The notes: a model not told the origin generated them from the sequence alone. DNA of 64,000 nucleotides from Annona cherimola (GCA_030490835.1 CM059977.1:23541335-23605334); one strand, 5' to 3'; numbered from the stretch's first letter, positions 23,675 to 36,661 are shown. Numbers and translations are program-made.

Positions 23675-23775
23675 TCCTCCTCCATCTCCACTTGAGCAGC
23701 CGCTCTGCATTTCCCGTTTGATCGTCTTCCCTGCCTTCTCTGCGCTTAATCCCCGCCGTCCACTTCTTGGGCCCA

Positions 23776-26700
23776 ATGGCTGCCGTCTCCACCATCGGCT
23801 CTGTCAGCAGAGCACCGGTACCGGCTTCTTCTCCCTTCATTTGTTATAAGTTTCTGTGATGTTGGGTCCTCTTTGTTTTGATGTTTCTAGAAATAAAAGG
23901 GTATTTTGTTGTTTGTGGTCTGTACATGGCCATTTTAAGCTCTTTATACAAAATCTTTATTGAAAACCGTTCTGTCACTGGACCAGTGGATGTCTTTCCA
24001 TCGAATGTGCTTGACAATGGACGATTGTGTTTGTTATGGTTCATTTTGTAGCATTTGTTGAATTGGGTCAGTTGCATTATCTTTTCTTTACCATGGATTT
24101 TTTTTTTTTCCTTCTCTGTTTTGGACTTGATAAATTAGACCGGTAATTCATATCTACGCTTGGGAATTGTAAGAGAAGACTCCAAGTTGATTAGACAATA
24201 TTTCTCGAGAATTATGTTTGTTTGGATTGTGAAGAACTTTTTTTCTTGTGGCAGCGAGGAGCATCTGTCCCAAGCTCACCCTTCTTCGGAACCAACTTGA
24301 AGAAGGCAACCTCTTCTGTGCCCCACAAAAAGGTCTCAAGCGGAGGCCTCAAGATTGTTGCTGAAAAGCAAGAAATAAGTGAGGACAAGCAGACCGACCA
24401 GGACAGATGGAAGGGCCTTGCATACGACGCGTCCGATGACCAGCAGGACATCACCAGAGGGAAAGGACTGGTTGATACCCTGTTCCAAGCACCAATGGGA
24501 ACAGGAACGCATCATGCCGTCTTGAGTTCCTATGAGTACCTCAGCCAAGGGCTTCGCCAGTATGTTGATCCAAACGAAGCTTTTCTACCATCGTCAACTA
24601 GTTATTGATGAAATGCTTGACTCTGACTGTGGATTCGAAAATGGGTTCCAGGTACAATTTGGACAACACGATGGATGGTTTCTACATTGCTCCTGCTTTC
24701 ATGGACAAGCTTGTGGTGCATCTCGCCAAGAACTTCATGCAATTGCCTAACATCAAGGTACCCTGCTATTAGCTATTTGTCTGCCCCTTAAAAGGATTCG
24801 TGGAGAGAACGCCATCCCACTCCTGAAGAACCGTACCATGAGCAAAGTGAATTTTGTAGTCCACATATTAATGAAATGTACAGAACTTCAGGCCAGTTGT
24901 TCATGATGTGTTTCCTACTGATACGCACATCTGAAGGCCACTGACAAATTCGTAGAGATTGCTGCAAAAATTCATTATTTATGCCCTTTACTTGGAAAAT
25001 GACTTATAACAGGTTCCACTCATTCTGGGTATCTGGGGAGGCAAAGGACAGGGAAAATCCTTCCAATGTGAACTCGTCTTTGCCAAGATGGGAATTACGT
25101 GAGTACCATCTACACACAGTACTGCTCTGCTTTGTCCATGTTTTGAGTATCTAAAGAAAATTTTTTATTTAAATTTCTTTCTTGAAAAATAGTAAGTTAG
25201 GAAGGAGCTGTGTAGGCACCACAGCTTTTCCCGCATTCAATAGTCGAGATAAATATTCATGTCAGCATCATTTCATAAATATTCCCACGAACTTGCAAAC
25301 TGCTTCCTTCTATAAAATAAGAGAGTCTGTTGTTGTGTTGCAAACTGCTTACTAAGTTTAGTCCGTTGAATCTTTTTGGGGATCCACTGTTTTAGTAAGT
25401 TGCTCGATTCGGGGTGCTAAATTGATGCAATAACCATGGTTTCTAGGACTTGATAATCAACCTGTTAGAAGGTTCAGCAGAGAACCTTCTTTAATATCCT
25501 CCAAATATTGGTATAGTGGCATTGAGATCTAGGCCATCCTTTGGCTTGCTTCTATTTTTCATAGGCCACCACGAAATGGTTGTAGAATGCTAAACGGTTC
25601 AACATGGTATATGCTATTGATGATTGTTGGGGCTTCTTCTGTCTAGTTGTGGTCAGATCTCTTGATGGGTTAGGGAAGATAGGCCTACATCGTCAATGAT
25701 CTAGACTCAAGTTAAGTCCTGTATTTTCTCACAGTTGATCCTGTTAATTTTCTATGTTCAGCCCCATCATGATGAGCGCTGGAGAACTGGAGAGTGGAAA
25801 TGCAGGAGAGCCTGCAAAGCTGATCAGGCAACGGTACCGTGAGGCTTCTGACATCATCTTGAAGAAGGGGAGGATGTGCTGCCTGTTCATCAATGATCTG
25901 GACGCTGGAGCAGGAAGGATGGGGGGAACCACCCAGTACACTGTGAACAACCAGATGGTGAATGCCACCCTCATGAACATTGCTGACAACCCGACAAACG
26001 TGCAACTGCCGGGCATGTACAACAAGGAGGAGAACGCCCGCGTCCCCGTCATCGTCACCGGCAACGATTTCTCCACCCTATACGCTCCTCTCATCCGTGA
26101 CGGTCGTATGGAGAAATTCTACTGGGCTCCAACCAGAGAGGACCGGATTGGTGTCTGTACTGGTATTTTCAAGACAGATAATGTGCCCCAGGAGGCAATT
26201 GTGACTCTGGTTGATCACTTCCCAGGCCAATCGATTGGTAAGCCTGTGCAGCATTCAATATATCATGGATTGGATATATGGGATGAAGATGGATAGACTG
26301 ATTGATTTGCTTGTTCTGTTCCATTACAATATTGCAGACTTCTTCGGGGCTCTGAGGGCGCGAGTGTACGACGACGAAGTGAGGAAATGGATTGAGGGAG
26401 TGGGAGTGGAGACTGTGGGGAAGAAGTTGGTGAACTCAAGAGAGGGCCCCCCCACGTTCGAGCAGCCGAAGATGACCCTGGAGAAGCTGCTGGAATATGG
26501 GAACATGCTGGTGACGGAACAAGAGAATGTGAAGAGAGTGCAGTTGTCTGACAAATACTTGAAGGAGGCTGCTCTTGGGGAGGCTAATGAAGATGCTATC
26601 AAAAGTGGAAATTACTACGGTAAATAAGCACCTTTCACTCCTGTGGGCCTTGTGCTAGAGGTTCGCTTCTTGCTTGCCTCTTTCATTTTTCGACTCTCAA

Positions 26701-28128
26701 ACAATCAATCACTTATACTTGGATTATTAGTAATTGAGAACCAATTAATTACTCTTATTAATAGGGGTACAACTCGGGTCGGGTTATACCGGGTTGGAGT
26801 GAACCCAAACCCTAAGCCAATCGGGTTGGAGTAAACCCAAACCCAAATCCTAAGAATTTAATCCGGGTTCGGACCGGATTCAAACCGGGTTCGCATTGGT
26901 TTTGGTTTGGTTTCGGGTTAGAATTCGGGTTACTAATAAACTGTTTTTTCCTAATTTAATTGTAATCTAAAAGAAAATTATTGGAATATACATATCTGTG
27001 TTTATGAAGTCAAGTATAGCAAATAGCTAATGGAAATGACTCAAGTGTAGCAAATAAAAAATAAACATATCATACCAACTATTGTAGTTGAAACTAAACA
27101 TTATCATACAAATTGTTGAAATTGAAGTCAAACTGAATATTTATCATACAAATTGCTAAAATAGAAATTGACCACTTGTCATACCAATAAACTTAAAATA
27201 TGAATCAAATTTATACTATAACCCGAAATTCAAACTAATAGATTTTTCATACTAACAGAAAGTATAATATGAAATAGATTTATCATGTCAACTCAAATTC
27301 AAACATAATCCACATAACAGTTATTCAAAACAACTAAATCTAAATATACTAAGCATAATGGTTCAACATTCTAATCTAATTTAAGTGCAATCCAAATTTA
27401 AAATGACGAATAAACAAATCTCAAGTTTAAGTAAGTTTACATTCACTTTTAAATAAATTCAAAATTCAAATGAGTTTATGTCTCCAAAGTTTCCAAAAAA
27501 ACTAAAAAACTATTTGAAGACTTCCAAGTAATTTCTCCTTTGATTTCCATTTGTATTTCGAATGTCAAGTTCTTACACGTGTGGCTACCCCTCATATATA
27601 TTTTTTTAATTTTTTTAAATATCCATATTAACTATATGTTATAAATCATTAAATCATAGCTATTCATTAATTTAAACAATTTAAATCAATTAATCACTTA
27701 AATTAAACCATTTGACTGATATATATTAAATTAATTAACCACCTATATATTAATATTACAAAAAATGTATAATTTATAAAAAAAAATTTATATAAATTAC
27801 ACCGGGTTCGGACCGGTCGGGTTTTGGTACCGGGTTGGTGAGAACTTGGTTTTGTTTCGGGTTTCTACGGGTCAGGTTTGAAACCGGGTCCGGTCGGGCG
27901 GGTTCGGACCGACCCGGTACCAAGTTTCACCCCTACTTAGTAAGCATTAGATCCGATGGCTCCTTTCCAGTTATTTTATGTTGGATTTTGGTTTGAGCGC
28001 GTGCAGGCAAGGCCGCCCAACAAGGGAAGATCCCAGTTCCGGAAGGCTGCACCGACCCAGTTGCCAAGAACTTCGATCCAACAGCCAGGAGTGACGATGG
28101 AAGCTGTGTGTATACATTCGACAAGTAA
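23776..28128 (+). CDS. RCA: Rubisco activase, chloroplast; seven coding exons, alpha and beta forms
   Basis: Encodes the AAA+ ATPase that frees Rubisco active sites of bound sugar phosphates in the chloroplast stroma. Coding exons read from the sequence: 23776-23817, 24255-24559, 24652-24757, 25013-25098, 25762-26237, 26338-26619 and 28007-28128. All introns begin GT and end AG, and phases join cleanly to a 472-aa protein. Residues 1 to about 50 look like a transit peptide (Ser/Ala-rich, ending K-I-V-A). The Walker A motif GGKGQGKS is at 160-167 and Walker B LFINDLD at 221-227. The conserved [17 protein letters not shown] stretch and the [11 protein letters not shown]rg-rich stretch follow. 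The last exon adds the alpha extension with Cys447 and Cys466, 19 residues apart like the thioredoxin-regulated pair of Arabidopsis alpha. If the last intron is retained, translation stops after G-K, giving a 434-aa beta form. The start is the first ATG after a TATA-like box. Identity is near certain; the isoforms are inferred. Confidence 0.97.
26620..26627 (+). promoter_or_regulatory. Alternative-splicing switch of Rubisco activase (donor versus in-frame stop)
   Basis: Exon 6 ends TAC TAC G and the intron starts GTAAATAA. If the donor is used, the G joins exon 7 and the redox-sensitive alpha tail is made. If it is not, the reading continues G-G-T, AAA, TAA: Gly, Lys, stop. The donor and the beta stop codon thus overlap within eight bases. 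Alternative processing at this point is established for the activase gene of Arabidopsis and spinach; here it is inferred from the sequence. Confidence 0.7.
26762..27935. mobile_element. hAT-type non-autonomous element inside Rubisco activase intron 6
   Basis: The ends are TAGGGGTACAACTCGGG and CCAAGTTTCACCCCTA, imperfect inverted repeats followed by GGGTCGGG-rich subterminal DNA. The flanks CTTATTAA (26754-26761) and CTTAGTAA (27936-27943) form an 8-bp target duplication with one mismatch, as expected for hAT elements. The 1174-bp body is AT-rich and I see no transposase reading frame. It makes up about 85 percent of the 1387-bp intron that is retained or removed to make beta or alpha activase. 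Confidence 0.8.
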
Positions 28129-29040
28129 TTAAAATGCTATTCCAACCTCCGTATCACGCACGGATTATCCTGTAATTTTGCCTTTATGAAGATTACTTTA
28201 ATTTCTCGAGTCTTTAAGTATGTATGAATTCTTGATAGAGTACTCTTATGTTATCTTGCCAGCAGAGTCCTTAATTATTAACTAGCCAGCCTGATCTACA
28301 GTTATCCGATTCCATTTTGTTTGTGCAACTAATGCTCGTAATAAAATAAAACCTAAACTAAAATGCTCGTAATAAAACAGAAAAATGTTTTTAGCATATA
28401 ATTCAAATTTGGAGAGAGTTTTCCTAAAAATATATGCAGTACTTGACTCTCACATCAAAGTAGGCACAACAGAAGGAAGAAATTTTAAGGGATACATTAG
28501 AAAGAGCGAGAAGATATGGGGCCTAGCCCAGTTCCCGAATGAAGGCTTTGTGGGAAGAATTGAGGGAGTGGGTCGTATATACTATACGAGAAAAATGGAC
28601 ATTGTCCATGTTTTTCTTTTACACGCAAATTGCGTCTGCATTCGTCGCAGATACTCATGAAACATTATATCATTAACATAGGAAAAAAAAGAAAAAAAAA
28701 AAGATGTAATAAAGGGACACGGTGGACGTCCGATGTGTCGTGCACTCGTTTGTGCCCTCACCTAACCTCTACCGAGCCCTATTTTATCCTTTAAATTAAG
28801 GCTACTACGACGACTTCAATGGCCCGATAGAATAGCTCCAAAATCGGTGTTTTTTTATAATAAAAAAAAAAGGAAGAAAAAGAATAGCTCCAAAATCCTG
28901 TATGCAATGTGGCATACGGATTACCATATACATATCACGATGTCTCCTTTTAAGTTTTTAAATATTAAATACAAATTTACCAAAATATTAAATACAAATA
29001 AATATCTCATTGTTCATTTTTTTCCTATTTTCCTTCTTAC
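28129..29040 (+). other. 3' flank of Rubisco activase
   Basis: Possible poly(A) signals AATAAAATAAAA near 28341-28375. No further gene; open frames here lack any known domain. Confidence 0.4.
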
Positions 29041-29042
29041 CC

Positions 29043-29300
29043 AGGGGGTCTATTTGGTAAAAGTTAGAAAAACTTTCTTACTTTTTTTTAAACACTTATT
29101 GATATAATTTGATATTTCGACTACTTAACTATTCTAATTTTTTATTTTTACTTCTATATTTTAATTATATTTAATTTGTCGAATATACTTAACTTATCTA
29201 TTTTGTCGTTATTCTTTTTATTCCTACCCATTATCTTTATTATATTGCATTTTCCTCTCAAATTTTTTTCATAAAACATTTGTCGAGTTCTCTCTTTTGT
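29043..29300. mobile_element. Degenerate Tourist-type MITE
   Basis: Left end GGGGGTCTATTTGGTAAAAG and inner TTTTTATTTTTACTTC..., ...TCATAAAACATTTGTC follow the GGGTGTGTTTGG family layout. No duplication found. Confidence 0.4.
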
Positions 29301-29910
29301 TTTATTGATTAGATTAAACTAAAAATAATTGAAAAAAACCAAGAATTTTTAAAAGGAACTAAGGTTCAGCAACTCTAAACTAACTTTTAAAATATATGGA
29401 ACTACATTTATCTAAAGACAGTTCTGTCGAGCCACTAAAGAATGATATTATAATGAATAATATCTAAGTTATTCGTTAAGTTGGTATAAGATATTAGCTT
29501 TACTAAAACCTATTATAAAAAAATTTATTTCTCAATACTTTTATTAGAAGGCTGAAAATTTTGAACGGAAATCTATTTCTTAAAAAAAAAAAATTTATTT
29601 TTTTTATCTGGGGACGTGGATAATAAGCTAAAAGCCTTTACAATCCCATTCTCAGACGTACACTCAGTTGACTCCCATTGACATTGAAATATACGATCTG
29701 CTTATTTTATTTGCAGCTGACAATCTTTCATTTCCGTATTCTCCTCATTGCCTAATTATAATCACTTTAATTATTAATTATTAATGCATGCGTGCATGCA
29801 GGATAATAGCAATATGATTAATGCACAAGAAAATGGGAAAGAAAGAGCAGCATGTTTGATGAGTGAAAAGGTGTGGAGGTGACATACATGCCGTTTTATT
29901 GACTTTTTGA

Positions 29911-30000
29911 GGCCGTAGAGAAGTGGGAATTGACATCGTTGTGCAGGCCTTAGAGAAGTGGGAATTGACATCGTTGTGTAGGCCTTAGAGAAGTGAGAAC
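29911..30000. repeat. Tandem repeat, 35-bp unit, about 2.5 copies
   Basis: GGCCKTAGAGAAGTGGGAAT starts at 29911, 29946 and 29981, so the period is 35. Confidence 0.85.
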
Positions 30001-31701
30001 GGTTTAAGTCTCATTTCGGAATGTTAGCTATAACTGATCATAAAAATATCATTTTCACACACGTCTGACGTCAATTTTAGAAGGTGTAAAACATTTCCTT
30101 TTAGAAATTAGAATATTTTGTGGTGCAATGATGCCCATTACCTGTTCGGAGTCCTACCAACTGCAGATGTCTTTGTAGTTGTCTCCCTTAAAAGTGAATG
30201 TATTTACAAAAATATCCCTCTATTGTCAGAGTTATAAAAGTATCTAATTTGTAATATCAAGATACTATAATGTTAAAAATACCAATTAAAAAAGAAATTA
30301 GAATATGACGGATTTTCATGGATGAAAAGCAGGAATTGACGTCCGGCTGCGCTATGCGACTTCATATTCCCCCTCAGAAACTTAAATGTTTAAGATTTCA
30401 CCCTAAGTTTTATGAAATTTTTTATGCACGTCGAACTTTGGAAATATTCCATATTCTCCCTCACAAGTTTTGTAAATTATATCCTTCCATTAAAGTCATT
30501 AACAAGATAATAATTTTCGAAGATTTCATAAACTTAATGATAAATGTATTTCAAGTGATATTAACTAATTTCGCATTATTAAAAATCTATTTCAAATTAT
30601 TCTTAATATTTAAAATCGAAACGTTCATGTATAATTTCATATGTTTGTAAAATTTCCGAATTCGCCATATGTTCATATTTAAACTTTCTTGTTTCTTGTT
30701 GATTAAGGAGCTGATCACAAATGAAATTAAAATTATTAAAATAAATGTTTTGATTTGCTAATGTGATTTATAAATTCGAATCATTTATTTTGCTTGAAAT
30801 GATTTTTTTGTATTATAAATAAAAATCATTTCAAAAAATAACTATGCATACATCTCGCTTGATTTAAAACTTTCAATAGGTTAATACATTGGTCGTTATC
30901 CTGTGCAGGCACAATATCAGCAATTAAAAAAAAAAAAAATCCTTTAGTTTCAATATTTTTTTCTACGTGTGTGGACTACATTTGGATTTCCCTTCCTATG
31001 GCTAGTAAAATCGGCATGGATAAATGCACCAACTATTTATTACATAAACATGTATCCATGGCCATTTCATTGAATTTTCAAAAATCAAAATAAAATGTCT
31101 AAGTAAATTTTTAAAATTGTTAAATTTCATACGGAGGAAGATCTAATGAAGACCTGCAAATTTATAAAAAAAAAATTAAAATATTAAATTTTTTTTCGCC
31201 GGTATTGCACTTAGCCATATTTTTTGATGAAATAAACAAATATATTTTTGGGTCGTTAGTCAATCACACGATATATAAACATCAGCACTGGACCACGTAC
31301 TTGACAAAACTTAAGGATTCCTCTTACCAACTTTTTTTAAAAAAAATTAGCATGTATTTATATTACAATCGAGTGCTGAGACAATTTCTATAAGTTTTCA
31401 CGGGGAGATCATAATACCAATGGGCGAAATCACAAACCTCTCAAATCACCGGTACTCTAAATTCGAAACCGGGACCTTCCCTAATGGTGCTAACCGCAAG
31501 TAGTCTCTTACCAACTTTTTAATTCTGGATAATCATCAAGCGTATTTAATTGTGATGATACATTTTCCTTACATACATATGTAAATAATGAGGCTCGTTT
31601 GAATTTAATAGCAAATACTTTTTACTGCAGTTTAACAAAGCCTAACAAATTGAGTCAGAATATTATCTCCCTAATGTCGTGACATTATCACGTCCACTTC
31701 T
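30001..31701. other. Intergenic stretch, no gene seen
   Basis: AT-rich. The 110-codon open frame at 30318 is Phe/Ile/Lys-rich with no recognisable domain and is judged chance. No clear repeat ends. Confidence 0.4.
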
Positions 31702-31899
31702 GTCGTTGAAAAGATATGTGGTTAGTGGGGGAGCAAGCATCCCCAAGTTTCCACGAACCTAGCCGGCGGGGGTGGGGTGGGTCTCTGAGGAGAGATGGCG
31801 TGGGACTGTCGTTGAAAAGATACGTGGTTAGTGGGGGAGCAAGCATCCCCAAGTTTCAACGAACCTAGCCAGGGGGGGATGGTGTGGGACTGTTGAGTG
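31702..31899. repeat. Tandem repeat, 106-bp unit, two copies
   Basis: GTCGTTGAAAAGATAYGTGG begins at 31702 and 31808. The units share GGGGGAGCAAGCATCCCCAA, itself a short inverted repeat. The second unit lacks about ten bases. Confidence 0.85.
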
Positions 31900-32029
31900 G
31901 GTCGTGAAGATTCCAGAAGCCAGTGAGGGAGCAATTAATTTACATCTCCACAACCACACCTGCCATCACACATGATCGATCGACGACCTATGGGTTACTA
32001 ACCCCACTGGCCTTGTATTGTTTTCTTGA

Positions 32030-32268
32030 GGGCATGTTTGGCATTTTTCATACAATTTTTTTTTATTTTCCATAATTATTTTATTTTTGAATTATTTTAT
32101 CAGATTTTCTTATACAATTATTTTATTTTCAATCATTTCTACACAATTACCCGTGCAACTAATCTACCTATTTTATTTTTACTTTTTTTTTTTACTTATT
32201 ATCATCCATATCATATCACATTATTTTTAATCTTTCAAATTTTTTTTATTACTTTTCAAACATATCTT
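32030..32268. mobile_element. Tourist-type MITE, degenerate
   Basis: T-rich strand of the GGGTGTGTTTGG family: starts GGGCATGTTTGGC, contains CACAATTACCCGTGCAACTA, ends TTTCAAACAT. Confidence 0.5.
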
Positions 32269-32469
32269 ATTTTGATGAAACCTCCCGCCCAAAACAAGGG
32301 TTGGAAGAGAAATCTAGAGATCGTTGAAAAAGAAGTCACAATACAAAAGGTTTACAATTTTGCTGAGTGGGTATAACTCATCACACTCTTTCCATTGACC
32401 AATTCAATGATATGAACCCAATGAAGAAATTTTTGAATATTTTATGTCAAACTTTACCTTTGTTTTTTT

Positions 32470-32990
32470 ATAAGGAGCTCTACTTCTATAAAATTAGGTT
32501 ACATAGCAGCAGAAACATATAACTCTTTTAAAATTTAAGGTTTTAATCTTTGATAGAAAATTTAATTTATTTATTGTATTTAACATTATTTATTTAACTA
32601 AGGGACTAAGTTTCATCCAAATCAAGTATGTGCATGGGTCACATTTGCTGAAATATATATATATATTTATATGTAAATTATGAAACACTTAGATACATTT
32701 ATAGATGCTTTAGAATATAATAATACATTATAAAATCATTTATCCATATAGAAATAATATTTTAAATAATTTAGATGATGAAAATACAACTTTAACATTG
32801 ATATTTAACATTAAACAATCTTATTATGTTGATTTTACACATTTGAACATGGGGCCTATGCACATTGATATTAAATAAATGAAAGAATTTTCGAGACATT
32901 ATATTATAAATATATTAAATATAATACATGAAATGTATTTTCTATCAATCATCAAGATATTAAAAATGGAAAGATTACATAAAAGGGGGT
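32470..32990. mobile_element. Mutator-like MITE family M1
   Basis: Left end ACTTCTATAAAATTAGGTTA, core TTTATTGTATTTAACATTA and TTTTATTATGTTGATTTTAC, right end GATTACATAAAAGGGGG. Boundaries approximate. Confidence 0.65.
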
Positions 32991-33079
32991 GGAGCTTATT
33001 TTATGAGTGTCTTTGGTTTGAAGTTCTTTTAAAATCTTTACTGAGATCTTAACATACGTATAGTCGATGATTAAAAAAT

Positions 33080-33606
33080 GGGGATGCTTTTATGAAACTT
33101 CCTTCTTATGTAACTCTCTTCATTTTCAACATCTAGATAGTTGATGAAAAATTTACTACATTTATTATATTTAGCATCACTTATATTATCATGAAAACTC
33201 TTTCATTTGTCTAATATCGTTGTATATGGATCCTATCTACAAACATATAAAATCAAAATAATAAAATGATTTAATGCTAAATATCAATTTTTAAGTAGTA
33301 TTTTTAACACTAAATCATCTAAGATATCATTATTATATAGATAAATAATTTTATAAAGTATTATTATATTTCAATATATATGTAAACGAATCTAAACATT
33401 TTTCTTAATTTACCCATAAAGGTATTTTTTTTATTAAATGTGGCTTATGCACGTATTTTATTTGAATGAAACTTGATCTCCTAACTAAACAAATGACATT
33501 ATATATAATAAAGGGAATAGATTTTCCATAATGCATCAAAATTTTAAAATTTAAGAGGTTACATGAAATTTCTTCTATATAATCCGACTATACAAAAGCA
33601 TGCCTG
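33080..33606. mobile_element. Mutator-like MITE family M1, reverse orientation
   Basis: Ends GGGGATGCTTTTATGAAAC and ACTATACAAAAGCATGCC are inverted. The flanks are both ATTAAAAAA-type. The body is the reverse complement of the 32470 copy, so the two stand face to face. Confidence 0.7.
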
Positions 33607-34894
33607 ATTAAAAAAAAATTGATAGTCAGTGAAGGACATAAAAGAGGTAAGCCAAGGGAAAATATCTTTAAAGACTAAAAGCCTCGATCGACCGTGTTAT
33701 GTCAAACGTGCTTGACCATTTCGTGAACATATTCCGACTGTGAAATCCGGAAAACAAAAAATAATAATAATAATAAAAAGTAGACAGATGAAAGTCCACC
33801 TAAAATGATGCGCTGTTCGGGAGTACACCTTTTTGACTTGAACGGGCGGACCTCACGTACTGGCCTAAGTTTGTAAGGTACCCATCAAATGCAAACGAAA
33901 GCACTTTTTATAATTTTTAAAATAATTTTTATACATCTATTCCATTTATAGTACTCATTCATAAATACCATTATGCGATGTATAAAATAATTTTGATTGG
34001 AAACCTAATACTGCGAAAGTTTAGCATGATCTATAGTGGATATATAACTATTAAAATTCAAAAATAAAAACACAATATGTAAAATTATAAAATTAAAGAC
34101 ATTTTCACGTTGTGGATAAATGCATATGAATTAATTAATATAAAAGATTTAGGTGTTAAAAATTGTTTCAAAATATTTAAAAAAAAAAAAAAAACGATTG
34201 CATTTACAACTTCGGTGCGACCGCTTGTACTCCGTGAGTGCCTCTTGTGCAAGAACAGATAAGGGCGCGCCCTTGACGTGATTCTTTGGTCTCTTTCTTA
34301 CAATGATGTTAGCAAATCGGATTTTTCAAAAGAAAATCAATTTTATTTTTTTATATTAATTAATGCAATATTTTGTTATCCTATTTAAATATCTTTCTAG
34401 AATTATCCTACTGTTGTTCTGATCATTATTTATATTCTTAAAAATACAAAAAGAAGAAGTCTTGGTCTTCACTCAGTACTTCTTGCCGCAACACTGTCGC
34501 TAATGAGGTTAGCATAATAATTGAATTAGAGGATACTCTGGCAAGAAAATGGCTGGCTAGGAAGGGAGCTCCCATTTTCTTGTTTCGACGGATGATTGCA
34601 TCTTGTTCATCTAGCTTTTCGATTTGGAAATGGCTGGTTTCAATTCCCGCTTCCTTTCGCATGGTCTACATATAGCCGCTTGATCTTTTTAGACACGGCC
34701 TTCGTGCGTCTGGCCTAAAATCTTTTTTTTTTTTTTAATTTTTTTTCATGGGTAAGTAAATCTAGTTGTATTAAATTTATAAATCAAGTTTTACCATTTT
34801 TAGATATTTTTAAGTATTTTTTTTAAATTTTTAAACACAGTAATATTTCTGAAAAGATCATGACTCATTATATATATATATATATATATATTCC
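33607..34894. other. Intergenic stretch with one foldback remnant
   Basis: A partial arm of a foldback family lies at about 34720-34860 (TTTATAAATCAAGTTTTACC as in 46750). A (TA)n run lies at about 34868-34891. No gene. Confidence 0.4.
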
Positions 34895-35880
34895 GGTGCA
34901 GCATGCTGAACCAGAATTTCTAGTGCAGCATCGTTGAAATGGACCCGCATGATCATCAAATCATAATCTACTCCATCCATTGTATTTAGAATAATGTATT
35001 CTATAACCATACCAATTTTCATCCTAATCAAATATGTATATGGGCTCCATCTAAAAATGGTACAAATTCAACGTAATAAAATAGTTTGATGTAAATAACA
35101 ATTTTAAAGTAGTTTTTTCAACATCTAAACCATCTAAGGTATGATTTATATATAAATAAATGATTATATAAAGTTTCATTATATTTTAATATGTGTGGGG
35201 CCCATTTTTTAGTCAACTGCACTACTGTTCCGGTACAGTGACGTTGCACCAGAACAGCTCTTATATATATATATGAGATCTGATCCTGTGCAGTCCGCTG
35301 TAAAATAGACCCCACACGTATTAGATTGTAATGAAACTTTGTACACTTATTTATCCATATATAAATCATACTTTAGACGGTTTAGATATTGAAAAAACAA
35401 CTTTAAACTTGATATTTACATTAAACTATTTTATTACGTTGATTTTGCACCATTTTAAGATGGGGACTACAAGCATGTTGAATTTAGATGAAAATTGGTA
35501 TGCTAATAAAGTGAACAATTTTAAATACAATGGGTGAGGTGGATTTTCTATTTATGATCAAGTGAGGCCTGTATATATATCCGATCCTGTGCAGTCCGCT
35601 CTAAAATGGACCCCACACATATTAGATTGTAATGAAACTTTATACACTCATTTATCCATATATAAATCATATTTTAGATGGTTTAGATGTTGAAAAAACC
35701 ACTTTAAACTTGATATTTACATTAAACTATTTTATTACGTTGATTTTGTACCATTTTAAGATGGGAACTACACACATGTTGGATTTGGATGAAAATTGAT
35801 ATGTTAATAAAGTGAACAATTCTAAATACAATGAGTGGGGTAGATTTTCTATTTATAATCAAGTGGGGCGGTGCAGTCGC
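34895..35880. repeat. Three-unit array: one inverted and two direct copies of a 300-bp M1-like repeat
   Basis: GATCCTGTGCAGTCCGCT begins at 35282 and 35583 (period 301). The stretch 34895-35265 is the same unit in reverse. The unit contains the M1 core TTTTATTACGTTGATTTTG. Confidence 0.8.
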
Positions 35881-36661
35881 ATGCACTGGATTATTTCTCA
35901 TATCTCTCCCTCCCTCCAAAGGCATGCATATATGACGCATTCTCGACGCATTCTCTTCGTCAGCTGTAACAGCTGCTGCATAGGCTTGCTTTCTTGGATG
36001 TTCCTGCGGGCACTTGTGTTCACATTTCCACGAAATCCTCTGAAATCGCTTGGAGATGATCGAACACGCCAATAAAAAATCTTGTTTACATGATTTTAAT
36101 ATGCAAATGCTAACAAAAGGATTATTCTCACCCGCTATATATTATAAGGATGGCCCGTGGAATGATGGGAATAAAATACGGCATCCTTCCACTTTCAACT
36201 TCCAACACCCAAAAGGGACGTTGAAATGGATGGGGGGCATGCAAGATTGTTTGACCTGAGAGGATATGATGACAGTGCAGGTGCAACCTTCATAACTCAG
36301 CTGATCACTCACGGCATGTAGGCTGCGTGGGCATTGATTTGAGGTCCCACATCCAAGTACTCTTTCAAAGACGATAATGTTGAACTGGGAAATCAAGAGA
36401 CAACTTATTGAATTCTGGTGTACGCTTCCAGGGATATATCATATATGCCAATTACCAGCTGATGGAAATTTTTTTTTTAAAAGAAAAAACTTTTTTCTGT
36501 TCATCTTTCTAACGATTTTTTTTTTTTCTTTAGATGAGCCTAGCAAGACTGCTTAAGGTTAGAAATGCGCCGGACGAGACAAGAGTCTCAGTCCAGCCAC
36601 GACATCAGCCCGGATGTGAAGCCAACTGCACTAGAAAGCTCACATCTTTCTAATTAACTTA
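35881..36661. other. Intergenic stretch, no gene seen
   Basis: No domain recognised in the short open frames on either strand and no repeat ends. Confidence 0.4.

Noticed and set aside
24222..24608. 128-codon frame with its own ATG as a separate gene
   Set aside because: It is Rubisco activase exon 2 read with flanking intron sequence; the true frame enters at 24255 and leaves at 24559.
29911..30000. CRISPR-like regular repeats
   Set aside because: Plant nuclear DNA; units are contiguous with no unique spacers, so these are simple tandem repeats.
32026..32376. 116-codon Phe/Tyr/Ile-rich frame as a membrane protein
   Set aside because: It reads through a T-rich Tourist-type MITE; similar frames appear in every copy of that MITE.
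34868..34891. TATA box or promoter
   Set aside because: A plain (TA)n microsatellite with no gene downstream.
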